Shown here in pieces: positions 13,101 through 25,100 of a stretch of 64,000 nucleotides of DNA (positions are counted from its first letter, which is position 1; each line of letters starts with the position of its first letter). Source of the DNA: Sycon ciliatum (taxonomy: Eukaryota; Porifera; Calcarea; Leucosolenida; Sycettidae); assembly GCF_964019385.1 (NCBI RefSeq), contig NC_088646.1:18714280-18778279 (forward strand), in the 5' to 3' direction. Both the position numbers and the translations under genes were made by a program. A model generated the notes under the pieces. That model was not told the origin of the DNA. It saw only the letters and a program-made list of their open reading frames with translations, and searched no databases.

Positions 13101-16100
13101 AGTACTATTTTTGGTAGTGCTAGGGGAAACTGTTTATTGCTTCTGTTCCCTGTCTTTGCTGATTGGTGCCTGCCATTAACATTGCTTCTTCTCAATGCAG
13201 GGCGAAACCGGAGTGAAGGGAGACCAAGGACCTCGGGGCATACAAGGTCGGCCCGGGGTGCAAGGCCCCATTGGCTACCCAGGCGCACCTGGCAAATCTG
13301 TGAAGGTACATGGGCAGCAGTGCCTTGCGATGGAATGCCGGGTCAATGTATGCATTGTGTACACATGCGTGCATGCCAGATATCCAGGCAGGGCTAGAAC
13401 CCTGACCGTGCATGATGTGTGTTGTATGGCATGCTGATAAATCGTGTCGAGCATGAAGTCGCACGGCAGACTGAATCAATTAAAATGACGGTTTTGTTTA
13501 GCTGTGAAGTTGTGCCCTAAAGACGTTCATGGGCCATGTGAGAGTCAGTTTTGCCTAACCTTTCTACCTTATAGGCACGCCATTGCCAGATACAGCTTCA
13601 CACTTTGATAACCACACTGGGAACAATCCTTTTTGTGATCCACTTGATTTTGATTCAATGTGAGGATGATGTCATGCGGCATAGCCCCGGATGTACGTTC
13701 TAATGCACATGGCGTTATTATGTACATCAACTGACTCTGTCTGTATTGTCTGTTGCATCGCACTGTGATCGTGTATAGGGAGAGACAGGTGACGCTGGAA
13801 GTGATGTAAGTATTTACCTGGATGTGGTGGCCACTGGCCAGTTTCCGTCTTATGTCGTGTGTGGACTGTTTTAATGGCAGATATATTCCCTTGGCCACAG
13901 CCTGAGTTAGCTAGCTAGTTGTTGTGACCAATCAGGACCGGTAGGGGCAGCTCGAAAGAGTGTTCTAGGCGCCGAAGTACACAGCAATATGGGAGACAAC
14001 TGGCTAGTTTGCTGTAAGCCCTATCAATTGAAATGGCACTGTTCTTCATTGGTATCAAATATCAATTAACAACTTGTACCTCAGTAGATATAGACAATTT
14101 TGCCAGTACACACCTGATCCTACATGGCGACAAGTGAGTCAATACAGTCATGCAACATCATAAACGTATACCATCATGATTTGAGGTGTTTTGCATGGAG
14201 TGGCATCCCAAGCACTGGTTGGCCACTCAATACTTTGTGGGGTCGTGTGTGCACTATGTGCAGGGTTCTTTCTATATTGAAATCTCGCTGTAGCGTTAGA
14301 TGGTGTATGTTAGAATGTGCAAGTCATGATGAGTCACATTGCCGGTTCTTCTTTTCTGGTAGGGAACACCCGGTCCAAAAGGAGTGGCGGGATTCGGTGT
14401 GAACGGAAGCAAAGGAGAAACAGGAAACCGGGGAAAGAAGGGCGACAAAGTAAGTATATGTACTTGTGCTTGACTAATGAGAGTAGGAATGTACGAGCGG
14501 GTTCTGGGCCAGGGGGCGCCCGGGTCCCAAAAAATGGGGTATTATTGAAAAATGGGGTACTAATAGTACCCCATTTTTGCGGTGAAAATTATTTTTGGCC
14601 CGGTTTTTTTGCGGATAAAAATATGTGCCAGGGGGTGCCCTGACCCCAAAAAATGGGGTATTATTGAAAATATGTGTTGTGCACATGTGGGTTTGAATCT
14701 CACTTTTTTGGGCCACCTTGCCCCGGATGGGAGTGGGTATAAAAAGTAGAATGTTGAATATGGTGTTTATCATGAAGTTTTTTCCGTGACCTACCCCACC
14801 TCCCCATGCAATTTTTCAAAAATGGTCCTGCTCGCACACACGTCAGAAAGGTCAGTTCTTGATAGATACGATACATGTCATTACAAAGAATAATGGAACG
14901 AACAGTGAATATCGCAATGGAGTGGAGGAGAAAGGTAGTACAATTCAGTTCTTGTTGTCCTGATTTCATCAAGCTGGTATTGGATGAGAGACCACAAAGT
15001 TTACTCTTCGAATACGTGTGAGGATGGATTCACCCATGATCTCTTCCGTGACACGCAGTACGAGGTGGAGTTGTCGGACGCTCTGATGTGCACCAATGGT
15101 TCCACCCAGTCAGCAATGGAACTGTCAGTCGACGACCTCCTTTGCACCGCCATCGTGTCAACAGTCGACTCGGGTAATTTGGAGATAAATCCATCGTCGC
15201 CGATGTCGATCGTACCAACTCGCACACGAATCCGCGTTACTCTTGTTGCAACGGCACGGAGTTGAACGGCCTTGGTACTACGTCGTACACGCACACGATC
15301 AACTCGAGAGACTTCATTTTTCGTTCACCTCCTTGACAAGTTGCATTACGTCGCTGGAATCCAAATAGGTTGCATCAGCGAAGAGGTCGATGATGTGTTG
15401 AGAGCACGGTTCGTCACGCATGTCACTAAGCTTGTAGAATGAGTGTCTACCATCAGTCCACCTTCGCAGTATGACACCATCATCAGTCTCACTAATAGTT
15501 CCGTAGTCCTCCACACCACCGATGACGATTTTAGGAAGGTGCTGTTTCCTATTCTTCACATTCAAGATCAGACTGGTGACCCTGCAGATAATATACTCAG
15601 CAGCAGTGAGTGGTGACATATCGAATCTTCTGGGATGTGCTATCATCGGGTCAAGATCCCTGGTTGTCTTGCTAGCACTGAGGCGACGGATTGAGAACTC
15701 TTCATTATCGCATGAAAATAAATACCATTTCTCTGCTCTGCACGTCTCAGAAAATGTCCACGCCATTTTAGCTTCTTCACACTGCAAGAAGGAGTCGATA
15801 ATGAAACTGCAGGTTGAGACTACTTCACCTCGAGGTCAAAGTTCACGCCGCGATGACCTTTGTAAACAAGGCTACGTCTAGACGTCTCAAACAAGACCAA
15901 GGGGTCACGCCACGGGGAGGTGACGACCTTGGAGAACACGATGTGTTTCGAAAGCGGAAAGACGCCCCCGTCATGGTGAGTCTTTTTTGTTCGGGTTTGG
16001 AATCTTTCGACTATGATATCAGATTGAGATGTGAATGCCTTTCTTCTATTGAAAGGTCGATGAGACGGAGGATTTTTCTAGCTTTCTGCTCATATAATTC

Positions 16101-19100
16101 TTACTCTCATAGTACTTGATTTTCATATATTTTCAGGGGTGGAAATACGTAAGGCACACGGACCATGGATGCGCACATCATGGAGTGTGCATTGACGTCA
16201 CAGTGGATTGTAGGATGCATCATGTACGAGGTCATTTGCTATTTTTGGACACTCAAATTAAATAGCACCCCATTATGTTGGTTTGTAAGATAAATTAAAT
16301 TTCTTTCTTGCTTTTCTACTGGCACACTTATGCTTTACCACCACCACGCACACCTGAAGGCATAGAGTTGAAGCATGCGGCCACAACTTGACCTGATCGA
16401 AGGTGTCTTTTTCTACTGCTTTTTCAATGCGAGCAATTATTGGACAACTAAATTAAATATCTAGCAGCAGTCTGCAATGGTGTGAACAAGTAAAACTTGA
16501 CATGAAAATGGGGTAAGGCTATGCCTATGAGACCGGCTGATATGAGTTCTAATGACAGGCCGTTCATAGCAAGCTTTTCAAGGCTTTTCAATGTGACACA
16601 CAATTTAAAGGGTCACTCAAGGGTTTTCATGGACGTCTTATTCAAGAACAGAGGAGAGCACTCCAGTGTGGCCCATCTCCTTCTCATATTTCGCAAAGAG
16701 TGGAGGGCTAGCGCCGTAACTAGCCGCTGCGTCCTTCTTGGTTAGGAAGTGTTCACTGGTGCCAGGTGAGTGGAACGCTGGCACTGCTAAAAGAGATTTC
16801 TCCTGACCATAACCCCTCCACAAACGCACCGGTTGAGAAGGCGAGGAGACTCTTCCAGGCGGATTCGAGCTGGAAGACGTAGTCCCTGGAGTTGATGGAA
16901 GGGATACAACATCCCGCATGTCGACATTCTCTCCGTTATGCGACGTAGAGTCAACGGAATCCTCAATCATTTATTATTTAATCGAAATTTTCAAAATTAC
17001 TCATTACATTACCTAAGAATAATGAAGAAAACGCCCAGAAAGAAACGGCCTTCACCGCTAAAAATTGGCACGAAGAAACTTGAGGACCACACGAAGACAC
17101 TCTTGTCAAAGATTTGTCCACCAAGGAAAGGACAACGACTCAGGAGGACTCTACTTCCGTATTTAACTGATTTGTCCAAAAATTGCGACATGTCCAAAAA
17201 TTGCGAATCACCTCGTACCACACAAACACACACACACACACATGCACATAATATACATACACTGTGCAATGACATCACAGCGAACTGCACGATCGGTGGA
17301 TGCTATACATATACGGAATTCCGTGGTCTCTTCTCACACAGAGATGGTAGAGAGGAATTCAAAAGGAATCTTGGAAAGAGGACTCAACTGTCAATAGAGC
17401 GATATTCCCCGCTCGGAGCACGAATATTCCCCGGGTCTTGCGACAGAGTAAATAAGGGAGATGTTAGTGCTGATCACGCTCTATTTGGGATAGTACATGG
17501 GATAAATGGATTATACCATTCGTACTCTGTGCATACCGTACCCATTATATTTTCAATCGTGCTGACGCACTCATGAAAATATCTAGCGGTGTACCCCTCG
17601 TACCAAGAGTACATGTACTCTTGCTCGTACTCGTGGGATAATCGATACATGTCTTAGTGCTGATCGCGCTCTATTTGGAATAGTACATGGGATAACTGGA
17701 TTATACCATTCGTACTCTGTACATACCGTATCCCTTATATTTTTCGTCGTGCTAACGCACTCGTGAAAGTGTCCAGCAGTATACCCCTCATACTCATGCG
17801 ATAATTCTCATGAACGCCATCAGCTTGTACATAGCACTCAATCATTTATTTTTTATTTTTCATTATGAATGACATTGTGAATCATGACCGAAGACTGTTC
17901 ACATCCTTCTTTGTGAGCCAGGTATTGAATTTATTATCTGTGTAGCCTTTCCATTGCACAAGACGTTGATCCTTGTTGTATTTTAACACCTTGTCGAATC
18001 TCAAACCGGTCTCTCTGGCGTGTTGCAGTTCTGCTTCGTAAAACGATCCGATGATGTGTTCTCCCATCAGATCACGAATCCTGTAGGTGTGTGGTGATGT
18101 TGATAGGATTTCATCCACCTCGAATACTTCCTCCGTCCAGTTCGCAGTGTAGCCCTTCTCGAAATGACGCTTAGATACGGTTAGGCGCACCTCGTCACCC
18201 ACTTTGAACTTGGGTTTTGACTGCAGGGGGTCTTGTTGATCTGCATCTTTTGGTATTCTACCGTTCGATGCTTCGTGAGGTGTCATCCCAATGCTTCTAT
18301 GCTTTGACTGGTTGTAGCGGTCTAGTAGATGAGGTAGGACATTGAGGTACGTGTTCGTGGATTTCTCTGTAAAGTGACGCCACATTCTTGCCTTCAACGT
18401 TCTATTGAAGCGCTCGACCACCACCGCTTTACCCTCGTTATGGGTGCTGTACATGATGACGTTGTGTTGTGATAACCATCGTTTCATGGGGGCATTGTAG
18501 AATTCCTTGCCTTCGTCTACCCAGAGTTTTAGCGGTGTCCTTCCGGATGTACTGACAATCTTATCGAACGCATCTCTCACGGCGGTACCCGTCTTCGATT
18601 TCAAAGGCATTGCCCAGGCATAGCGGCTGTATAAGTCGATGACTGTTAGCAGGAATTTGATGTTCTTATTGCTTCGGGCAAACCGTTGCATATCCACGAG
18701 ATCTGCACTCCATATATGGTCAATTGCTCTGCTCTTCACCTTGCGTCTTTTGAAATGCACTCGTCTGGGCTTGTGCAATTCGTTAGCCAGTTTCGTATGG
18801 AACTGTGCGGGTTCTGTCTTCTTCTTCCGTCTTCCATCCTGAATTGCCTTTTGCACTTTGTTGTCCCAAAAGGCTCCAGCACCTTCCAGGGCACCTGAAC
18901 TGAGAACCAGTTGATCGTTTTCCAGCTTTTCGTCATCATCAAAGACTCTTCGGAAAATTCGAAGTGCTTCATCCAGACCATATTTGGAAAATAGCTTTCC
19001 CATCAATATGGCATACCATCCACATACTGCTGTGCTTCTGTCTTGAACGGCTTGGGTGTTGGTGATGATCTTACAGTCTGCGTAGGCTTCTTTAAAGAAA

Positions 19101-22100
19101 TCGCACAGTGCAGGTTCAGTGTAATCTTGCTCCATAGTGTATAGACTGCGTCCGAAACTGTCGAAAACCAGGATCACGTTTTGCTCGCGACACACGGTCA
19201 ACCAATGATGTCCGCCTTCCGTTGCATCGTACACCGGTAGAACGTTGTCGGTGTTGACGATACAAAAGTCTCCATTGTTCAAGGGTGGCAAGAGGTCGTA
19301 ACTCGTGCAGCCCACGAACCCTCCGACACCATTCAATCTTCCTTTGATATCGGCACTGCTGAGAGGATAGTCCATTCTTGATCATAGCCTGAAAATATTT
19401 GGCACGTGATCACATGGAGCGTCCGCTCAGGATATCCTTGATGATACGAGTGATCCTGCTTTTGTCCTTCAGCACCTGTTGAATGAATGATGCATCGTCC
19501 ACCATCACCTTTTGTGCTCTGATCATGAAATGCTCGGGATGGATCAATTTTGCTTCTGTTGTTCTACCATAGGTGGAAGTCATATCGTTGAGATCTTGAA
19601 ACTTGAGCTGTGATCCCGGTATAGCTATCACAAGGGTGGTTAGTTCCTGAATCTTTCGTTCTGATCGAAGGAACCCATCGACGTGTTTGTTGATTCCCAT
19701 GGCACCTGCTATGGCTGCAAACGGGTACCTGGACATGTAGATGCGATTCGTCTCGTTGACCAGAGTAGTGTAGTCGTTCATCGTCTGCGTCTTCAGGGCA
19801 TCCGCAGCCGCTTCCACCCGACTCCTGAACCTCAGTCGATCTTCATCGTAGAGTTGCAGCAGTTGTGATCGGCTTGTGAAATAGTTGCTCTTCAAAAAGG
19901 TTACCGGTATATTTGTATGCCGGAGGAAACTGTCCAGGATTTGCAGGATCCATCGGTCGAATTCATGATCTTGTAGTAGATTGAAAGGCACCGATGTTAA
20001 AGGTGCCTTTCTCTTCTTCCTGACATCTGAAACGGAATCGCGAACTTGATCGGTAGTGGAATCATAGTTGAGTATGTTGGATGCAATCACATTTCTCACA
20101 GACGGGTAACTGATGTGATCGGGATTGTTTTTGAAGTGGGTGTCATATAGACGCTTTACTCGCGGATCGGCTTGCAGTTCCAACAGGGTGGAGGTGCTCA
20201 AACTGTGATCTGGTACTTGGGAAAGAACTTTCTTAACGCTTTTCAAGTATGCATTGTAGTTATTACCTCCTTTTTGCCGCATGAGTGGTGGTATACCGAG
20301 AACTTCCCACGAATTTGCTCTCTTCTTAATGATGTGTTGAGGATGTTTCGTCATAAACTGCAAGGTTTGCAACCTTTTACGCTTGGGTATCGAGAAGGAT
20401 CCCTTTCTGAGTCCCACTCTTTGTATACTACTCGGTAGCCCATTTGAGAATTTCACCGTAAGATGCTCCATTCTTATTCATGATTGGAATTTTTTTCAAT
20501 GTTGTGGCTAACTTTTCGGCTAACTTTTCGGCTAACTTTTCGGCTAACTTTTCGGCTAACTTTTCGGCTAACTTTTCGGCTAACTTTTCGGCTAACTTTT
20601 CGGCTAACTTTTCGGCTAACTTTTCGGCTAACTTTTCGGTTAACTCTTCGACTAATATCGTACACACACACACACACACACACATCAACGAGGTTTTTAT
20701 TCAAAAGTCACCTTTAATGCAGTGTCTTCGCAATACGTGTAGTACTGATTAGAAGAGCAATCAATGGTTAGGATAGGTCTGCGACACACCGCCAATAACT
20801 TCTCATACAATCTAAAGATAATGGATGACTTCGTGCACAGACCACCAAACAGAGTATTGAGATAACGCTTGATATTGCTTTTATCAGTGAAGCGAAATAG
20901 ATACATAAAGTTTGCATTGATCTTCATGTCCTTAATGTTATCAAAGCTCTGAGAGAGAAAGAACACGTTCAACTTATGATGATGACTGTACATGGTGAAG
21001 AACTTGTAGAGACACTCTCTTTGGCTGCCGTGCTTCAAACCCATCACTCTGATGTCATCAATGATCACATAGGTGTTAGGCTGGAGATCCATGTCTTCGA
21101 TACACTCGGGCATGGTGCTGTAATGCTTGAAGGATTTGAGGCTTGGGAGACGATACTGATCGGCCGGCGTGTTGGAGATGACAACTATACGCTCAGGTTG
21201 CACACGTTTCAGGAGCTTGATGAGAAAGTAGGATTTACCCATGTTGCTCTGTCCCAGAAACAATACGTTTTGACCCCAGGATTTCAGAGCAGGAATGATT
21301 TCCGTGAACCAATCCTTAGACTCGAACTGAAGACCAGGAATGTGCAGCCCGTGTCGAGCAGTGGCCGTGGTCGGAACATCGTCGTTCCTTACGGGACTAG
21401 TCTTTTTCTTCCTCCCGATTTCCTGTCCAAGGAGCGAGATAAAGTCCATGATCAGATGTTGTAGGATGGACCGATGTGAGCGGAACTCATAGAAGACGGT
21501 CCTGCACTGTTAATGTTCTGTCGAATTTTTTGAGCAAATGGAGTTTCAGGACGGGTTAGGGATCTACGAGGTGCAGACAGGAACGATGAAGCTTCGTCGA
21601 GGGCACGATGTCCTAGTTTTTTGAACAAGGCCCTTCCTTGTTTCTTTATTCCTCGTGCCCTGCGGCCTTTGGAGCGAACTTGACGAGCTGGTTTCTTGGT
21701 TTTTCGAGATGCTCGTTGCCGAATCTTCTTCGGTGCATGCCGACGACGACGACTTTTAGTGCGCTTCATGGCACCTGCTGAGCTTCCCTTCCTTACTCCT
21801 CTGCCGAATATTTTATCCATTACGTTGTCACCCAGTGATGCCATGGTACCCATGGCCAAGGGAGCAGCCAGGTTCGTCAGGAGTGGTATGGCCTTGGCGG
21901 CTAATCCTGGTGGAATGGCTAGACCTCCTCGGTGCATGGCAGGGTTGTAAGCTGTTTTCATTTGCGCTTCCACAATGTCTCCGGACTCTCCTCTCCCCAA
22001 AAGCATGGGAAGAAGTGTCATTCCTGCCATGGCAGCCAGGGGTCCAAGTCCACCGCGTTGCATTGCATCTTGTTTTGTCGTGGGTTCCGCCATCTGCTTT

Positions 22101-25100
22101 TCCATCTCATCCGGTCCAGCACCGATTAGGTTTTTCCAGAAGCTCTTTTTCCAGAAGAATCCACCGTGTTGTCGACTCGATGTTTTCAAATCACCACCGT
22201 AGACACGATGTCTGGTCTCCAGGTCACCACCTTCCATGATGCCCTTTTACTACTAGGTCGGAATTAATTCATACAACTTCGGCTTTGATACCTTCATCTT
22301 TGCTCATGGTGTACAAGTACTTGTCCATGCAGAGAAGGTTGACTTTGATCGAGGCGCCATTTTCGCTAGGTCTCCTCACGGGGGCGTTTGTCACGTCGCT
22401 AAATTGATAGTCGATGGACAGATTTCCTCTCGATCTTGGATTGTCTGTGGTCCGATCCAGATTCAAGTTGATAGGCACCATAAAGTAGTGATTGCAGTAA
22501 TCTGCAGCGGTGATGGGGATTTGCGTTCCATACGTCTTGCCGAAAAAGTCTTGTACCAGATTGTAGCCACGCAGGTAGGAGGATTTGTTGTAATCGTAGA
22601 AGTATTGCCCTTCAGTATTACGACTCACATCCCACTGGAACTTGAGCGGGTTGTCAAAGAGCGTCTGGTCGTTGACAGTGACACGAAGTTGACTGAGATT
22701 TGCATGAATCATGGCCAGTCTGTTCGAAGAATGCGATGCTTGACCTCCAGCCAATGCTGGCTGTGTACCATGAGTCAAATCTGTGAAGAACAGGATCATC
22801 CTGCGTGGAATGTCCGCATTGTGAAGCAGTTCCAGTGTACCAGCATCATCTGAAATGCTCTTTTGTATGAGACGAGGGCACCACGTGTGGAAATAGAGTT
22901 GTTTGGGAAGGCGTACACGATCGGTGAGATTGGGTTCCATGCGATAGGTAGTGTACACAAAGTCCAATTGGAGTAGATCGATCTCAATATCACCGACGCT
23001 CAGAGCACTGTTGGCACCACCGCCTTGATCGCTAAGCATGATGTATCTGGAAAGCTCGGATTGTGGCAGATCAAAGCGAAGCTTCACCTGTGTACCCGGG
23101 GGTAACCAAGCATCGTCCTGATTGAAAAACGGTAGGAAGGGTCTCAGCTTGTACTGAAACCGTCCAACAGCTGCACGAAGTGCATTTTCCTGAACCGTGT
23201 TGGAGAAGCCTTCGTTGGTGACAAGCTCGACGGTGGGTGCACGCCTGAGTGTGAAATCATCGACGAAATCCGGTGCTTGTGCTGCATTAGCGTTTGCAGC
23301 GTTTGTTTCGAAGGCATAGCCATGCTTACGCTTCACACCAAGTTGATAGGGCGTTAAATCCACACCTCTCAATGCTCTTTGCGGATCCAGTTTCTGTAGA
23401 CCGTAGAGATCCGAGTCCACGTACTGAAGGCGTTCGCTGCTGCTTTCCATTAGACTGAGGATATGCTGAACCATTTGCATGTCGGCAACTTTACTCGATT
23501 GCGTGACCTCTGTTCCGTTGATCTCCACTCGAATGTTCTTGAACCACGAAAAGGCTGGTGACGTGGTGCACACCCATCGCGTGTAGTCTCCAGGCTGGTT
23601 ATTGAGATTGTTTTTGACACTATAGCGCATTTTCACGATGAAATAGCTCTCCCCCAGAGCAATGAAATTCGGCGACGAGATGTCTAGTTCATTGTTCAGG
23701 GATGGTGGTGATCGATCTGCTGTGGAAAAGAGTCGTACTCCGCGTCTACCCTCAAGCAACGAGAGTTTCTTCTCCGTCCTGTCGAGGATGTTCTTCTGAA
23801 CGATCTTCGTGTTGGTCAGGAGTCCCGTGAAGGACTCCGGAGCTTGTGGTGAGTATATCTCCTGTGCCATTCTTGCGAGTCACATTATAATAGGGGTGAA
23901 TTTTTTTCAAAGATCCAATATCCAGTGTCTTGCGAAAGTCGTTCATCATCGATATCAATCGTTGATGCTCCTCGTTAGTGAGCTTCCCATCTTCCAGAGT
24001 AATGCCCAATTCCAACATGAACGAGTCTTCAGCTCTCTCCATCTGCTGCAGTTGTTCAATACACTTGACAAGCTGACGTTTGGTGTCGAGAACGTGTTTA
24101 CCAATGCATGCCATGATCACACCGATGATCGTGCTACTGATGGCGATGATTCGAATGCGATGTTCTCCAGATACAACACCACTCCCTTGAAGGATATTGA
24201 GAATGGTTTGAATGAGTATGAGAAAGGACAAGATTGCAGTGTTGTAAATTACGTACTTCTCCCGGCAACGCACCTTTTCGCTCTCCAATTTCTTTCGTTT
24301 TGCTATATCCTCCACCATGTCACGCACGTGACGGACACGAACATCTGGAAGATCCATCTAAGTAGTTGTGTTGGTGATCCGAAGATCAAGGTAGACGGGA
24401 TATCCGGAAGTAATGTGTTCACCGGTGTTGAATTTCAACCAGAACGAAATGCTAGTCACGTTTTCGTGTGGAAGCAGCAGTCGTTTGTCTTCTTTCCCGA
24501 ACACGTAGTTATTCAAACCGTTGAGGGTTTGAATAAGAAAAGTCTTCAGCACCCTCGAATCAGTATTGTCTTCGTACTCCACAGCAGGTCCAATGAGGTC
24601 GGTGTAGAGCAGGACAAGTCTTCTGCCTTTCGTCAGATCCACAGCGAACGGGAACGTGTGAGATCCCTCGATCGTGTATGGCTTGAGAATAGTGCCCACA
24701 CCCAGCACCAATGCGGGTGAGTCCTTCTTCAACAAGCACCGTTTATTCCTGGGTACCGAGACACTTATGCGGCTGGTGTGACGAGAGTAGGAAAACACAA
24801 TGTCTCCGTGTCCTGCTCGTTTCAGAGTGGCATTGATAATAGACACCAAATCGTCTACATCGCTGTATGTTCCCGTCTTGATGGAAAGTCTATCCTCTTC
24901 TTCTTCTTCTTCTTCTACACCATGTACCACATAGAGTTTGTTCGTTGCCTCGTCTATGTTCTCAAAGTGTACTTCAAACTGAGCCGATTCAACATGCAGG
25001 ACTTTATCACGCGTATCGAGCTCCTTCACATTTAGAGTAAAGTTCGGTTTGTGCAATCCCCTGCTCACGCCCGACGTGTTGTTCGCCACTGTCAATATCA

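Larger units (their letters stand above)
14482..16051. repeat. Polinton terminal inverted repeat, left
   Basis: It is 1570 bp and complementary to 30331-31900 with no length difference (paired coordinates always sum to 46382). It holds an inward TATA box at 14738-14745, repeated GGGGTACC/AATGGGGTA blocks near the tip, a DR1 site at 15833-15845 and the outward ORFs described separately. Confidence 0.93.
16052..17881. other. Polinton left internal region, mostly without recognised genes
   Basis: Between the left TIR and the integrase gene. It has a minus-strand ORF of 110 residues at 16638-16970 (Ser/Pro-rich first half, no family) and a plus-strand ORF of 212 codons at 16938-17576 that runs through a CA repeat and is probably spurious. 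A roughly 145-bp direct duplication lies at 17464-17795. No polymerase-like sequence is visible here. Confidence 0.6.

Noticed and set aside
16938-17576. 212-codon plus-strand ORF in the Polinton as a gene
   Set aside because: It runs through a CA repeat and a duplicated segment, opposes the gene direction of the element and shows no domain.
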